DNA of 64,000 bases, from assembly GCA_964554105.1 (NCBI GenBank), contig CAZKNF010000005.1, positions 1 to 64,000 of the forward strand. Direction: 5' to 3'. Below are positions 54,625-61,469 of this stretch, piece by piece (position 1 is the first letter of the stretch; every line of letters starts with the position of its first letter). The position numbers were made by a program, and so were the translations under genes. Source of the stretch: CAZKNF01 sp964554105 (GTDB taxonomy: Bacteria; Bacteroidota; Rhodothermia; Rhodothermales; VXPQ01). A model generated the notes under the pieces. The model saw only the letters and a list, made by a program, of their open reading frames with translations, was not told the DNA's origin and searched no databases.

Positions 54625-55683
54625 TTAACAGATGCGGGGTAGCGGATCTCCCACCAGCATGTCGACGATGCGCGTGCCTCCGTAGCTGCTCACACAGATC
54701 ACCGAGCCGGCAGGCTTCTCTCGCACATCGCCGATGATCACAGCCTCCGCACCTCCCGGCGATTCGCGAAGCGCGCGCAATGCCTCATCCGCCTCGTCGG
54801 CCGCGATGATGGCGAGAAACTGTCCCTCGTTTGCGATGTGCAGGGGATCCAGCCCCAGGATCTCACATGCACCGCGTACCTCCTGCCGCAGCGGAATGGT
54901 CTCTTCGAGCAGGCGAATCCCGAGCCGCGTGTCGCGCGCCAGTTCGTTTAGCGCCGATGCTACGCCGCCGCGCGTCGGGTCGCGCATCCACCTGATACCC
55001 GTCGGCACGGCCTCGATCAGAGCCTTCACCATGGGCCACACAGCGCGCGTGTCGGATGCGAGATCCGCCTCCAGATCCAGCTCGCCGCGGGCGAGTAAAA
55101 TTGTGATGCCGTGATCGCCGATAGGCCCGGACAGCAAAACTTGATCACCCGGACGCACCATCGACGCGTCTAAAACCGTTCGCTCATCCACTAACCCGAA
55201 TCCGGCCGTCGTCACATACATCCCGTCGGCCTTCCCGTGCTCGACGACCTTCGTGTCGCCGCCGACCACGTCGACATCCGCCCTGCCTGCCGCCGAGGCG
55301 ATCGCCTCGAGCTCCGCCTGGAGAACATCCGACGGCATCCCAGCCTCGATGATGAGCGTCGCCAGCAGCGCGATCGGCCGCGCACCGGCAACTGCCAGGT
55401 CGTTGATCGTACCGTTTACCGCAAGCTCTCCGATGGAACCCCCCGGAAATCGCAGTGGATTCACGACAAAGCTGTCCGCCGTCAGCGCCAGTCGCATATT
55501 CCCGAGATCCACCACAGCCGAGTCATCCAGATGCGCGAGCACATCATTCTTCAGCAGCGGCGCGATCAGTCCCTCGACCAGGCGGCGCGTCGCCTTCCCC
55601 CCTGCACCGTGCGACATTTCGATCTGCGGATCGGTAAATCGGATCTTCTGCCCGTTTCGTCGATGTTTGGCAATCGGCTGCAT
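54625..55683 (-). CDS. hypE: Hydrogenase maturation protein HypE
   Basis: 352 aa. The start segment IEMSHGAGGKATRRLVEGLI, the ATP-binding Asp-rich strand LAHLDDSAVVDL, FPGGSIGELAVNGTINDLAV and VVGGDTKVVEHGKADGMYVT are typical of HypE. The C terminus ends in PLPRIC, and the final Cys is the carrier that is carbamoylated by HypF and dehydrated to thiocyanate, the source of the CN ligands of the NiFe site. It starts 4 bp after the hypD stop and is the last gene of the leftward hydrogenase operon. HypF, HypA and HypB genes are not in this window. Confidence 0.97.
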   Translation of the reverse strand: MQPIAKHRRNGQKIRFTDPQIEMSHGAGGKATRRLVEGLIAPLLKNDVLAHLDDSAVVDLGNMRLALTADSFVVNPLRFPGGSIGELAVNGTINDLAVAGARPIALLATLIIEAGMPSDVLQAELEAIASAAGRADVDVVGGDTKVVEHGKADGMYVTTAGFGLVDERTVLDASMVRPGDQVLLSGPIGDHGITILLARGELDLEADLASDTRAVWPMVKALIEAVPTGIRWMRDPTRGGVASALNELARDTRLGIRLLEETIPLRQEVRGACEILGLDPLHIANEGQFLAIIAADEADEALRALRESPGGAEAVIIGDVREKPAGSVICVSSYGGTRIVDMLVGDPLPRIC

Positions 55684-55687
55684 ACAA

Positions 55688-56812
55688 TCAGGTCGTCTCT
55701 AGAATGTCGAGTTCCTCGATTCGGTGCACGTACTGATACTGAGCCGCACAAGCACCCTCCGACGAGACCATCAGCGCCCCTATTGGATGCTCGGGTGTGC
55801 ACTCGCGCCCGAACAGCTTGCATTGATTCGGCTTGAGTACACCCTTCAACACCTCGCCGCACTGCGCAGCTTTCGGATCCGTCACGCGCACGCCCGGCAC
55901 GGTGAAACGCTTCTCAGCATCCCACTCTGCATAGTCTGCCGATAATTTCAGCGCCGACTGCGAAATGAATCCGAGTCCACGCCACTCGAAATACGGCCTG
56001 AGCTCAAACACTTCCGCCATCGTTCGAAGCGCCGGCCTGTTGCCCTCCCACGGGACGACGCGTGCATACTGATTCTCCACCGCAGCGCTCCCGTCGTTGA
56101 GCTGGCGAAGAATCATCACGATCGACTGCAGAAGATCGAGCGGCTCGAAGCCGGACACGACCACCGGCTTGTCGTAATCCCGCGCGATGAACTCGTATGG
56201 CCGACAGCCGATCACGGTCGAGACGTGACCCGGCCCGATAAATGCATCCAGGCGCATGTCGGGCGACTCGAGAATCGCTTTGATTGCCGGGATGATGGTG
56301 ACGTGATTGCAGAAGACGCTGAAATTCTCCACACCTTTCGCTTTCGCCTGCATCAACGTGAGGGCGGTCGAAGGTGCCGTCGTCTCGAACCCGATCGCGA
56401 AAAAATAGACGTCGAGCTCCGGATTTCTCTCCGCAAGCTTGAGCGCATCCAGAGGTGAATACACCATGCGGACGTCCATTCCGCGCGCCTTGTACTCGAG
56501 GGGACTTCCCTTCGAACCGGGAACGCGCATCATGTCGCCAAACGAGGTGAACACGACGCCCGGCCGCTCGGCAATGGTGAGCCCGTCGTCTATTCGACCC
56601 ATCGGCAGCACGCAGACCGGACATCCCGGACCGTGAACGAGCTCGATGTTTTCGGGGAGAAGGTCTTTCAATCCGTACCGGTAGATCGAGTGCGTATGGC
56701 CGCCGCACACCTCCATGATTCGGTAGTGATGATTCGGATCGGCCAGGTGGCGAATCTCGCGCGCCGCACCTTTTATCAGCTCTCCATCCCGAAATTCGTC
56801 GACGTATTTCAT
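55688..56812 (-). CDS. hypD: Hydrogenase maturation protein HypD
   Basis: 374 aa. The N-terminal MEVCGGHTHSIYRYGLKDLL and HGPGCPVCVLPMGRIDDGL hold the Cys residues that bind the Fe(CN)2CO precursor with HypC. FAIGFETTAPSTALTL and GPGHVSTVIGCRPYEF are also conserved, and the 4Fe-4S cluster Cys cluster lies toward the C terminus (KAAQCGEVLKGVLKPNQCKL, FGRECTPEHPIGALMVSSEG). HypC lies 13 bp upstream and hypE 4 bp downstream, so the three are co-translated. No anomaly seen. Confidence 0.97.
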   Translation of the reverse strand: MKYVDEFRDGELIKGAAREIRHLADPNHHYRIMEVCGGHTHSIYRYGLKDLLPENIELVHGPGCPVCVLPMGRIDDGLTIAERPGVVFTSFGDMMRVPGSKGSPLEYKARGMDVRMVYSPLDALKLAERNPELDVYFFAIGFETTAPSTALTLMQAKAKGVENFSVFCNHVTIIPAIKAILESPDMRLDAFIGPGHVSTVIGCRPYEFIARDYDKPVVVSGFEPLDLLQSIVMILRQLNDGSAAVENQYARVVPWEGNRPALRTMAEVFELRPYFEWRGLGFISQSALKLSADYAEWDAEKRFTVPGVRVTDPKAAQCGEVLKGVLKPNQCKLFGRECTPEHPIGALMVSSEGACAAQYQYVHRIEELDILETT

Positions 56813-56825
56813 AATTCACGGTCAT

Positions 56826-57107
56826 TCATAACGCTTCTTGACCCCCGGAATTGTATCCGCGCCACTCCTCCATGGCGGCATCGCCCTCGCCCAGCATCGT
56901 CAACAGCCGGATCTGCTCTTCGGCTTGATCGGCGCTGATTTTGCTCATCGCAAATCCAACATGGATGAGGACCCAGTCCCCGGTATCCAGCGACTCGTCC
57001 TGAAGAAGATCGACATTGACACGTCGGCGCACGTTCGCCACCTCGACGGTCGCAAAGTGGCGGTCTTCTTCCATGCTCTTAATTCGGCCCGGAATGGCTA
57101 AACACAT
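56826..57107 (-). CDS. hypC: Hydrogenase maturation chaperone HypC
   Basis: 93 aa. The diagnostic start MCLAIPGRIKSMEE has the essential Cys2 that binds the iron precursor after Met removal. GDWVLIHVGFAMSKISADQA is the conserved second half. HypC carries the Fe(CN)2CO unit from HypD to the large subunit. A GGAGG at the end of the preceding 37-aa gene lies about 12 nt before the ATG. It is followed 13 bp later by hypD. Confidence 0.97.
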   Translation of the reverse strand: MCLAIPGRIKSMEEDRHFATVEVANVRRRVNVDLLQDESLDTGDWVLIHVGFAMSKISADQAEEQIRLLTMLGEGDAAMEEWRGYNSGGQEAL

Positions 57108-57114
57108 GAGTGAT

Positions 57115-57228
57115 CTACATCCTCCTCATTCGCAAGTAGCGCCGCATCTGTGGAAGTGACGTAAACAACGCCGTACCGATCGCTACGACCGGCAGCGCTG
57201 CAAGAATCCAAATTTTGATATGTTTCAT
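57115..57228 (-). CDS. 37-aa DUF6893-like membrane peptide
   Basis: A reading of the minus strand between hypC and the protease gene gives a 37-codon frame from the ATG at 57228 to TAG at 57117-57115. The peptide starts MKHIKIWILAALPVVAIGTA and ends LPQMRRYLRMRRM: one membrane helix, then a short Arg-rich cytoplasmic tail with the Y-L-R-(M/I)-R-R-M pattern of the small DUF6893 family. Such peptides occur in group 1h hydrogenase operons. It may hold the hydrogenase or its electron-transfer partner at the membrane. It fills the only gap in the operon, ending 8 bp before the hypC start. Confidence 0.75.
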   Translation of the reverse strand: MKHIKIWILAALPVVAIGTALFTSLPQMRRYLRMRRM

Positions 57229-57243
57229 TGTCCCGCTCTCGAT

Positions 57244-57768
57244 TCAATCCGATTCGTTCTCGACGGCGAGTTTCGCCGCACTTTGTTCCGCAATCACGTC
57301 CGCGACAACCTTTTCGACCATGCTGATCGCCTTCGGAACGGCCGCCTCGACGGCCCTGCTGAGTCCGATCCGGCCGTCCACTGACTCCAGCGTCTCAGGC
57401 TCGCAGCCGACGACATACAGGTCGCCGCCAAAACCGCCGAGCGTCTCGAGCATGCGCAGCACGGCCTCCGGATTCATAGAGTGACCGGAAGTCACGCTCT
57501 GTCCCGCCCCAACCGCATCGAGTTCAGGAGTGAGCAGATAGACGGTGCCCGGCTCCCGCCCCCGCATCGTGGCGTCGATCAAAATCACGGCATCGAAGCC
57601 GTCCATCATCGCGAAGGTCAGATCATAACTCCGGATCCCGAAGTCGACCACCGTCACGGATTCCGGCAGCCGCCTTTCGAGCAGGTGCTCGGCCATCACG
57701 ACGCCGAATGCATCGTCGCCATGGAAGACATTCCCAATCCCGGCCACCAGTATACGCTTCGTCTGCAT
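57244..57768 (-). CDS. [NiFe]-hydrogenase maturation endopeptidase
   Basis: The ATG at 57768 lies 4 nt after GGAGG and overlaps the stop of the upstream gene (TGATG), so it is the likely start (174 aa); a GTG one codon earlier is also possible. The HyaD/HybD/HupD fold is visible: RILVAGIGNVFHGDDAFGVV with the nickel-sensing Glu replaced by Asp in the GDDAFG segment, then VVDFGIRSYDLTFAMMDGFD, VILIDATMRGREPGTVY and SGHSMNPEAVLRM, including the His that binds nickel. It cleaves the C-terminal tail of the large subunit after nickel insertion. Here the tail is 26 residues (see the large-subunit entry). FGGDLYVVGCEPE is also typical. Confidence 0.92.
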   Translation of the reverse strand: MQTKRILVAGIGNVFHGDDAFGVVMAEHLLERRLPESVTVVDFGIRSYDLTFAMMDGFDAVILIDATMRGREPGTVYLLTPELDAVGAGQSVTSGHSMNPEAVLRMLETLGGFGGDLYVVGCEPETLESVDGRIGLSRAVEAAVPKAISMVEKVVADVIAEQSAAKLAVENESD

Positions 57769-59081
57769 CACGCCTCCTCTCCACCCATCGGCTCGATTTC
57801 GTCCAGCGGCTCGATTTCGTCGAGGCCATAGAAAAACCGATGGCCCGGCTGCCGCATCATCCCCAGATCCTTACCCGGATCATCCTCTATGACCAACGCC
57901 AGGTGGATCTTCCCTTCGAAATCCTGTTCGATTGCCTCGATCTCAGCCGCCTTTCCGGCGAGCGCGACGTCGAGGACGTCCGCCATTTTTGTCGGGTTGA
58001 TGCGGACGCGGTCACCGACGGTCAAACGGCGACCGTGCACGTCGACGTGCTTTGGCGGCTGCACTTCAGCCATCTCCCTTAGACCGCCGCGAAGGGTCCC
58101 GTGCATGTCGAATAGTTCTTCCCCGTCCATGCGCTCGGTGCGCTCGAGTATCCGCCGCGCAAATGCGTCCACGGACCGCATCTCGTCCTTCTCGTCGTCG
58201 GTCAACGTCATGATGCGCAGAGACAACAATTCGTCGATCTCGGTACTATCGAAAAGGTCACCGGCACTCTCCGGGGCAATCTCCGGATAATCATACAGGA
58301 TGATCGGCGACGAAAGAAGGGTATCCTGTCGCTGGGCGTCACCCACGAGTACCGGCCACGTACCCGTATTCTCGCACTGTGCAGCCAATCCGGCGAAGGC
58401 TTCCGGCGGATCCGTCATCGACACGAACCGGGCGCCCCGCGCCTGCAGAATGGTATGCGTCGAAGCGAACGTTCGAAGCAGCACTTCATCCTCGTCCTCA
58501 GCCTCGCCCTCCGATAGCGCACTCTCGTTGGATACCGTCGCGGAGACGCGGTATACGCCGTCCGCGATTTCCTCGACAGCGACCTCCAGCGTCCCGTCGA
58601 GAGCTGAGCGACGCTTCCCGACGTACCCTGCGACGGATTCATCCGCCTGAATCTCCTCACGATCGTCGAGCGCCGAGTACGAAATTGAGCGTGCCGCGCC
58701 GCTTCCGTCTACGACCCCCAGGGGAGCCGTCTCGACCGACCGCTCGACGACGTCGTGCCAGGATTGATGGAGTCTCCCATCTACCGTGAGCCGCTCGACC
58801 GGCCGGCCTTTGCGATCCAGTACCTGGCGATGCAGTGGCTGTAGAAAACGAACGCCAACCTCGAGCATGGGTATCTCGTCGGTGGTGTCGACCTGCAGCA
58901 GGCACTGTGTGACGACCGTCCATGGTTCGCGGCCGTTCTGAATGCGGCTGTAGATGCGCGGATAAACTCGACCGAACGTGAACCGACGGCGGTTCTTGAT
59001 CGCCGAGGGACGGTATGGATAGAGAATGTGGCCCTCGTAAAGGACCGCCTTCACGATCGGATCGACAGCAGATGTATTCAT
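57768..59081 (-). CDS. Conserved unknown of group 1h hydrogenase operons, 437 aa
   Basis: 437 aa, no signal peptide. I recognise no named domain in the first 330 residues, which open AVLYEGHILYPYRPSAIKNR and run through FTFGRVYPRIYSRIQNGREP and LSSPIILYDYPEIAPESAGD. The last 100 residues form a small beta domain, HVDVHGRRLTVGDRVRINPT, GKAAEIEAIEQDFEGKIHLA and DDPGKDLGMMRQPGHRFFYG, resembling an SH3-like fold. Comparable proteins sit in the same place in actinobacterial-type hydrogenase operons. A four-base overlap with the DUF6084 gene before it and TGATG with the protease after it show strict co-translation. A role in assembly of this hydrogenase type is inferred. Confidence 0.75.
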   Translation of the reverse strand: MNTSAVDPIVKAVLYEGHILYPYRPSAIKNRRRFTFGRVYPRIYSRIQNGREPWTVVTQCLLQVDTTDEIPMLEVGVRFLQPLHRQVLDRKGRPVERLTVDGRLHQSWHDVVERSVETAPLGVVDGSGAARSISYSALDDREEIQADESVAGYVGKRRSALDGTLEVAVEEIADGVYRVSATVSNESALSEGEAEDEDEVLLRTFASTHTILQARGARFVSMTDPPEAFAGLAAQCENTGTWPVLVGDAQRQDTLLSSPIILYDYPEIAPESAGDLFDSTEIDELLSLRIMTLTDDEKDEMRSVDAFARRILERTERMDGEELFDMHGTLRGGLREMAEVQPPKHVDVHGRRLTVGDRVRINPTKMADVLDVALAGKAAEIEAIEQDFEGKIHLALVIEDDPGKDLGMMRQPGHRFFYGLDEIEPLDEIEPMGGEEA

Positions 59082-59728
59082 GCGGCCACCTCCCGCTCGT
59101 CAACCGAGGCAAGGAGGCGAGAAACCGTTTCGTCCCAGGAAGTCAGGCCGTGCTTGCACTTGTAGGTATAAAGCTGATCGAAGACGTCGCGGTCGAGATA
59201 CATCCACGCACTGTTCGGATAGTGCTCGTCCATCAAAACCTTCCACCGCTCGACCGGCATGCGATAGCGGCATTCCTTCTCCCAGGAAATGCGCTGGATC
59301 TGTATCCGCCCGCCTGCGGAATAAAGGATCGAACCGGTGAAAAGAAAAACGAGCGGTATCTCGCCGTCATCGATCCCGTAAAAATATTTAGCCGCCGCCA
59401 CGTTCATATCAAATGAACAGGGAACCGTCAATTCGATCGTAGTAGCACCCGTGAAAGATGGTACCGTCGTACTTTCATTCGCCCAGAGCATGTCCCGCAG
59501 CGTCCGGCCCCAATCCGCCGGCCGCCCGAATAGATCGATGAGCCGCTCACGCGCCTCGGCGCTGTACGTCCTGCGTACCGACTCGATGCGGATCTGCGTC
59601 TGAAGCAGTATCGATTGGACGAACTCGTCCGCCGGCTCATTTTCGATCTCCAGATCGAACGTCATGATCGGCGTCATCCCACTGCTCGCAGAGCGAACGC
59701 CGGAAATATGAAAGTCGAGGTCGGGCAT
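59078..59728 (-). CDS. DUF6084-family protein of hydrogenase operon
   Basis: 216 aa, cytoplasmic. The pattern LDFHISGVRSASSGMTPIMT, LLQTQIRIESVRRTYSAEAR, LFGRPADWGRTLRDMLWANE, PVERWKVLMDEHYPNSAWMY and RDVFDQLYTYKCKHGL is that of the DUF6084 family, which is found almost only beside group 1h [NiFe]-hydrogenases. No enzyme motif is seen. The fold appears to be a beta sandwich with a helical end. Its stop overlaps the start of the 437-aa gene by ATGA, and DUF5947 lies 13 bp upstream. Function is unproven; a scaffold role in hydrogenase maturation is likely. Confidence 0.82.
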   Translation of the reverse strand: MPDLDFHISGVRSASSGMTPIMTFDLEIENEPADEFVQSILLQTQIRIESVRRTYSAEARERLIDLFGRPADWGRTLRDMLWANESTTVPSFTGATTIELTVPCSFDMNVAAAKYFYGIDDGEIPLVFLFTGSILYSAGGRIQIQRISWEKECRYRMPVERWKVLMDEHYPNSAWMYLDRDVFDQLYTYKCKHGLTSWDETVSRLLASVDEREVAA

Positions 59729-59741
59729 GTCGGATTTTCAG

Positions 59742-60563
59742 TTAGATGCGCATTGAACGAGCCCCAGCGCGAACCCGATCGAAAAAGTCAGTCATTTGTC
59801 GCTGTACTTCCTCGCCGCCGGATAGGCCCTTCCAGTGAATTCTGATCAATCCCGTGAGCTCATAACATAGATCGATCGGCACGACGAATACCTCCGAATC
59901 TTCAGACAACCGATTGACCAGCATGGCCTCCACGTATGGCTCGATCGCGTCCAGCATGTCGTTCTCTTCAAAGATTGCCTCCCACATGTCGAACGGAAGC
60001 TCAGACTCCGTGACGCCGGCGGGACTCGGATATAGTGCGCGCACGCCGCCCCCGCCCTCGTCCACGTCCCGAACGAAAAAAGCCAGATTGATCGGTAGCG
60101 AGAGGTGATCCCACTGCATGTCAGTGATCGTAAAGCCCTCCACCTTCCGAGCGTCGCGAGGCACAACCTTGTAGGGCCCATCCGCAACTCCGTGAAAGGT
60201 AAGTGCGCAGCCGTCGCACGCGCAGACGACCTCTCCACTCGATACCTCATAGAGATGCCGATGCGTAGCAGCCAGCGGCAGACTGCATAGCTCGCAGATG
60301 CCATGCGGCGCTTCGTCCTGCTTCGATTGCGTCGCAGATTCCAATGGGCCACCCTCGACGTGCGGCATCTCGGTGCCGAATCCGACCGTGCCGATCTCCC
60401 TCGCCTCGAAATCACCTGAGGCGATATTAGCCGTGTCGGCGGCATTTGCATCGGAGCGCGGCCCCGATTCGAAATGCCTCCCTTCCGCGAAGTCGCGCAA
60501 GCGTCCAAATACCTCGGAATATGTGTTCGATTCGCTCACAACAAGGCCGATTCTTCCTTGCAA
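59742..60563 (-). CDS. DUF5947-family protein of hydrogenase operon
   Basis: 273 aa from a TTG at 60563; a GTG at 60539 behind AAGGAAG is an alternative start. The first 85 residues are poorly conserved. The DUF5947 core begins with ICELCSLPLAATHRHLYEV and VVCACDGCALTFHG, giving two CxxC-type pairs likely to bind zinc or an iron-sulfur cluster. DMQWDHLSLPINLAFFVRDV, ALYPSPAGVTESELPFDMWE and CYELTGLIRIHWKGLSGGEE follow. DUF5947 proteins are restricted to group 1h hydrogenase gene clusters. The Cys pairs make a role in electron transfer or cluster insertion plausible, not shown. Confidence 0.82.
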   Translation of the reverse strand: MQGRIGLVVSESNTYSEVFGRLRDFAEGRHFESGPRSDANAADTANIASGDFEAREIGTVGFGTEMPHVEGGPLESATQSKQDEAPHGICELCSLPLAATHRHLYEVSSGEVVCACDGCALTFHGVADGPYKVVPRDARKVEGFTITDMQWDHLSLPINLAFFVRDVDEGGGGVRALYPSPAGVTESELPFDMWEAIFEENDMLDAIEPYVEAMLVNRLSEDSEVFVVPIDLCYELTGLIRIHWKGLSGGEEVQRQMTDFFDRVRAGARSMRI

Positions 60564-60572
60564 CTATACATC

Positions 60573-60767
60573 TCAAACCGGCGGAATATTGGGCATGTCG
60601 GGATGGATGGGATTTCGGTCGTCGGCGCTGATCGCAGTCGAATCTCTCGCATTGCGATACGACTTCGCACCACCGCGGCCGGGCTCTCTACCTTCCTCCA
60701 TCGTCTTTTCCTCGCCCTTACCTATGCCGGACACGTGCACGGGCTTCGGAGGATCATTCTTGCTCAT
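60573..60767 (-). CDS. 64-aa small conserved hydrogenase-operon protein
   Basis: 64 aa with a strong ribosome-binding site (AAAGGTGA, about 6 nt before the ATG). It is polar and probably disordered: VHVSGIGKGEEKTMEEGREP in the middle, then YRNARDSTAISADDRNPIHP and a proline-rich end MPNIPPV. From memory, a peptide with the same ARDST-x-I and (D/H)P-x-MP-x-(L/I)PP ending occurs at this place in actinobacterial-type hydrogenase operons, so it looks conserved rather than chance. No function is known. It ends 10 bp before the TTG of DUF5947. Confidence 0.65.
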   Translation of the reverse strand: MSKNDPPKPVHVSGIGKGEEKTMEEGREPGRGGAKSYRNARDSTAISADDRNPIHPDMPNIPPV

Positions 60768-60851
60768 GCTAGATCACCTTTCTCTATCGTTGCGGGTCTA
60801 TAATTTGGATTCCTTGTTCCGCGAATGTCTCGCTTCTTGTACGAGAATGCC

Positions 60852-61460
60852 TCAATCCGTCGGGAAGGGACAATCGTCCCACGTCACGTCCGCCGTCAGC
60901 GCAGCCATCGGTATAAATTCGCCGTTCTCGTCCGAACGGCCGCCGCTCACCACGCTGGCGGCGTCGCCATTGTCACCGGTTTTCGGCGGATCCACGACTT
61001 CTATCGCCACGATGTCCGGCGCCGCCTTGTAGACCGCCTCTTCGATCGCATACTTCAATGTCGCCGAGGACGATGGACAGCCGTCGCAACTCCCCTCCAG
61101 ACGAACATGCAGCTTTCCGTCCTCCGTGACCCCGACCATCTCTACATTCCCGCCGTGCGAATGCAGGTAGGGCCGAACGTCCTCTAGAGCGCGACTAATC
61201 CGAGCCTCCCGCGGCAATGGATGGAGGCCGTGCAGCAGGAGCAGACTCCCGACGAGATCATCATCGGCCACAGCATCCACCGCCTCCTGTCCGCCTTCCG
61301 AATAAACGGCATCGATGAGGCGTTCCATCGCACTGCCGTGCACCGCAAGCAGCGTATCCACGAGCTCGCGTACGTGCTCCCGCACGGCGCCGGCAGCCGA
61401 TTCGTCGATTCGGCCGATCAATGTATCAATTCGGCCGACTCTCTCTTGTAGATCATCCAC
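60852..61460 (-). CDS. NifU C-terminal-domain protein
   Basis: 202 aa from a GTG start with GAGGT 6 nt before it. Residues about 85-150 form the NifU-type iron-sulfur scaffold domain: RPYLHSHGGNVEMVGVTEDG and LEGSCDGCPSSSATLKYAIE with Cys125 and Cys128. The N-terminal 80 residues are helical (AAGAVREHVRELVDTLLAVH) and specific to hydrogenase-linked members, and the last 40 end in TADVTWDDCPFPTD with one more Cys. It probably delivers 4Fe-4S clusters to the small subunit. It begins 9 bp after the large-subunit stop. Confidence 0.9.
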   Translation of the reverse strand: MDDLQERVGRIDTLIGRIDESAAGAVREHVRELVDTLLAVHGSAMERLIDAVYSEGGQEAVDAVADDDLVGSLLLLHGLHPLPREARISRALEDVRPYLHSHGGNVEMVGVTEDGKLHVRLEGSCDGCPSSSATLKYAIEEAVYKAAPDIVAIEVVDPPKTGDNGDAASVVSGGRSDENGEFIPMAALTADVTWDDCPFPTD

Positions 61461-61469
61461 GGATCGACC

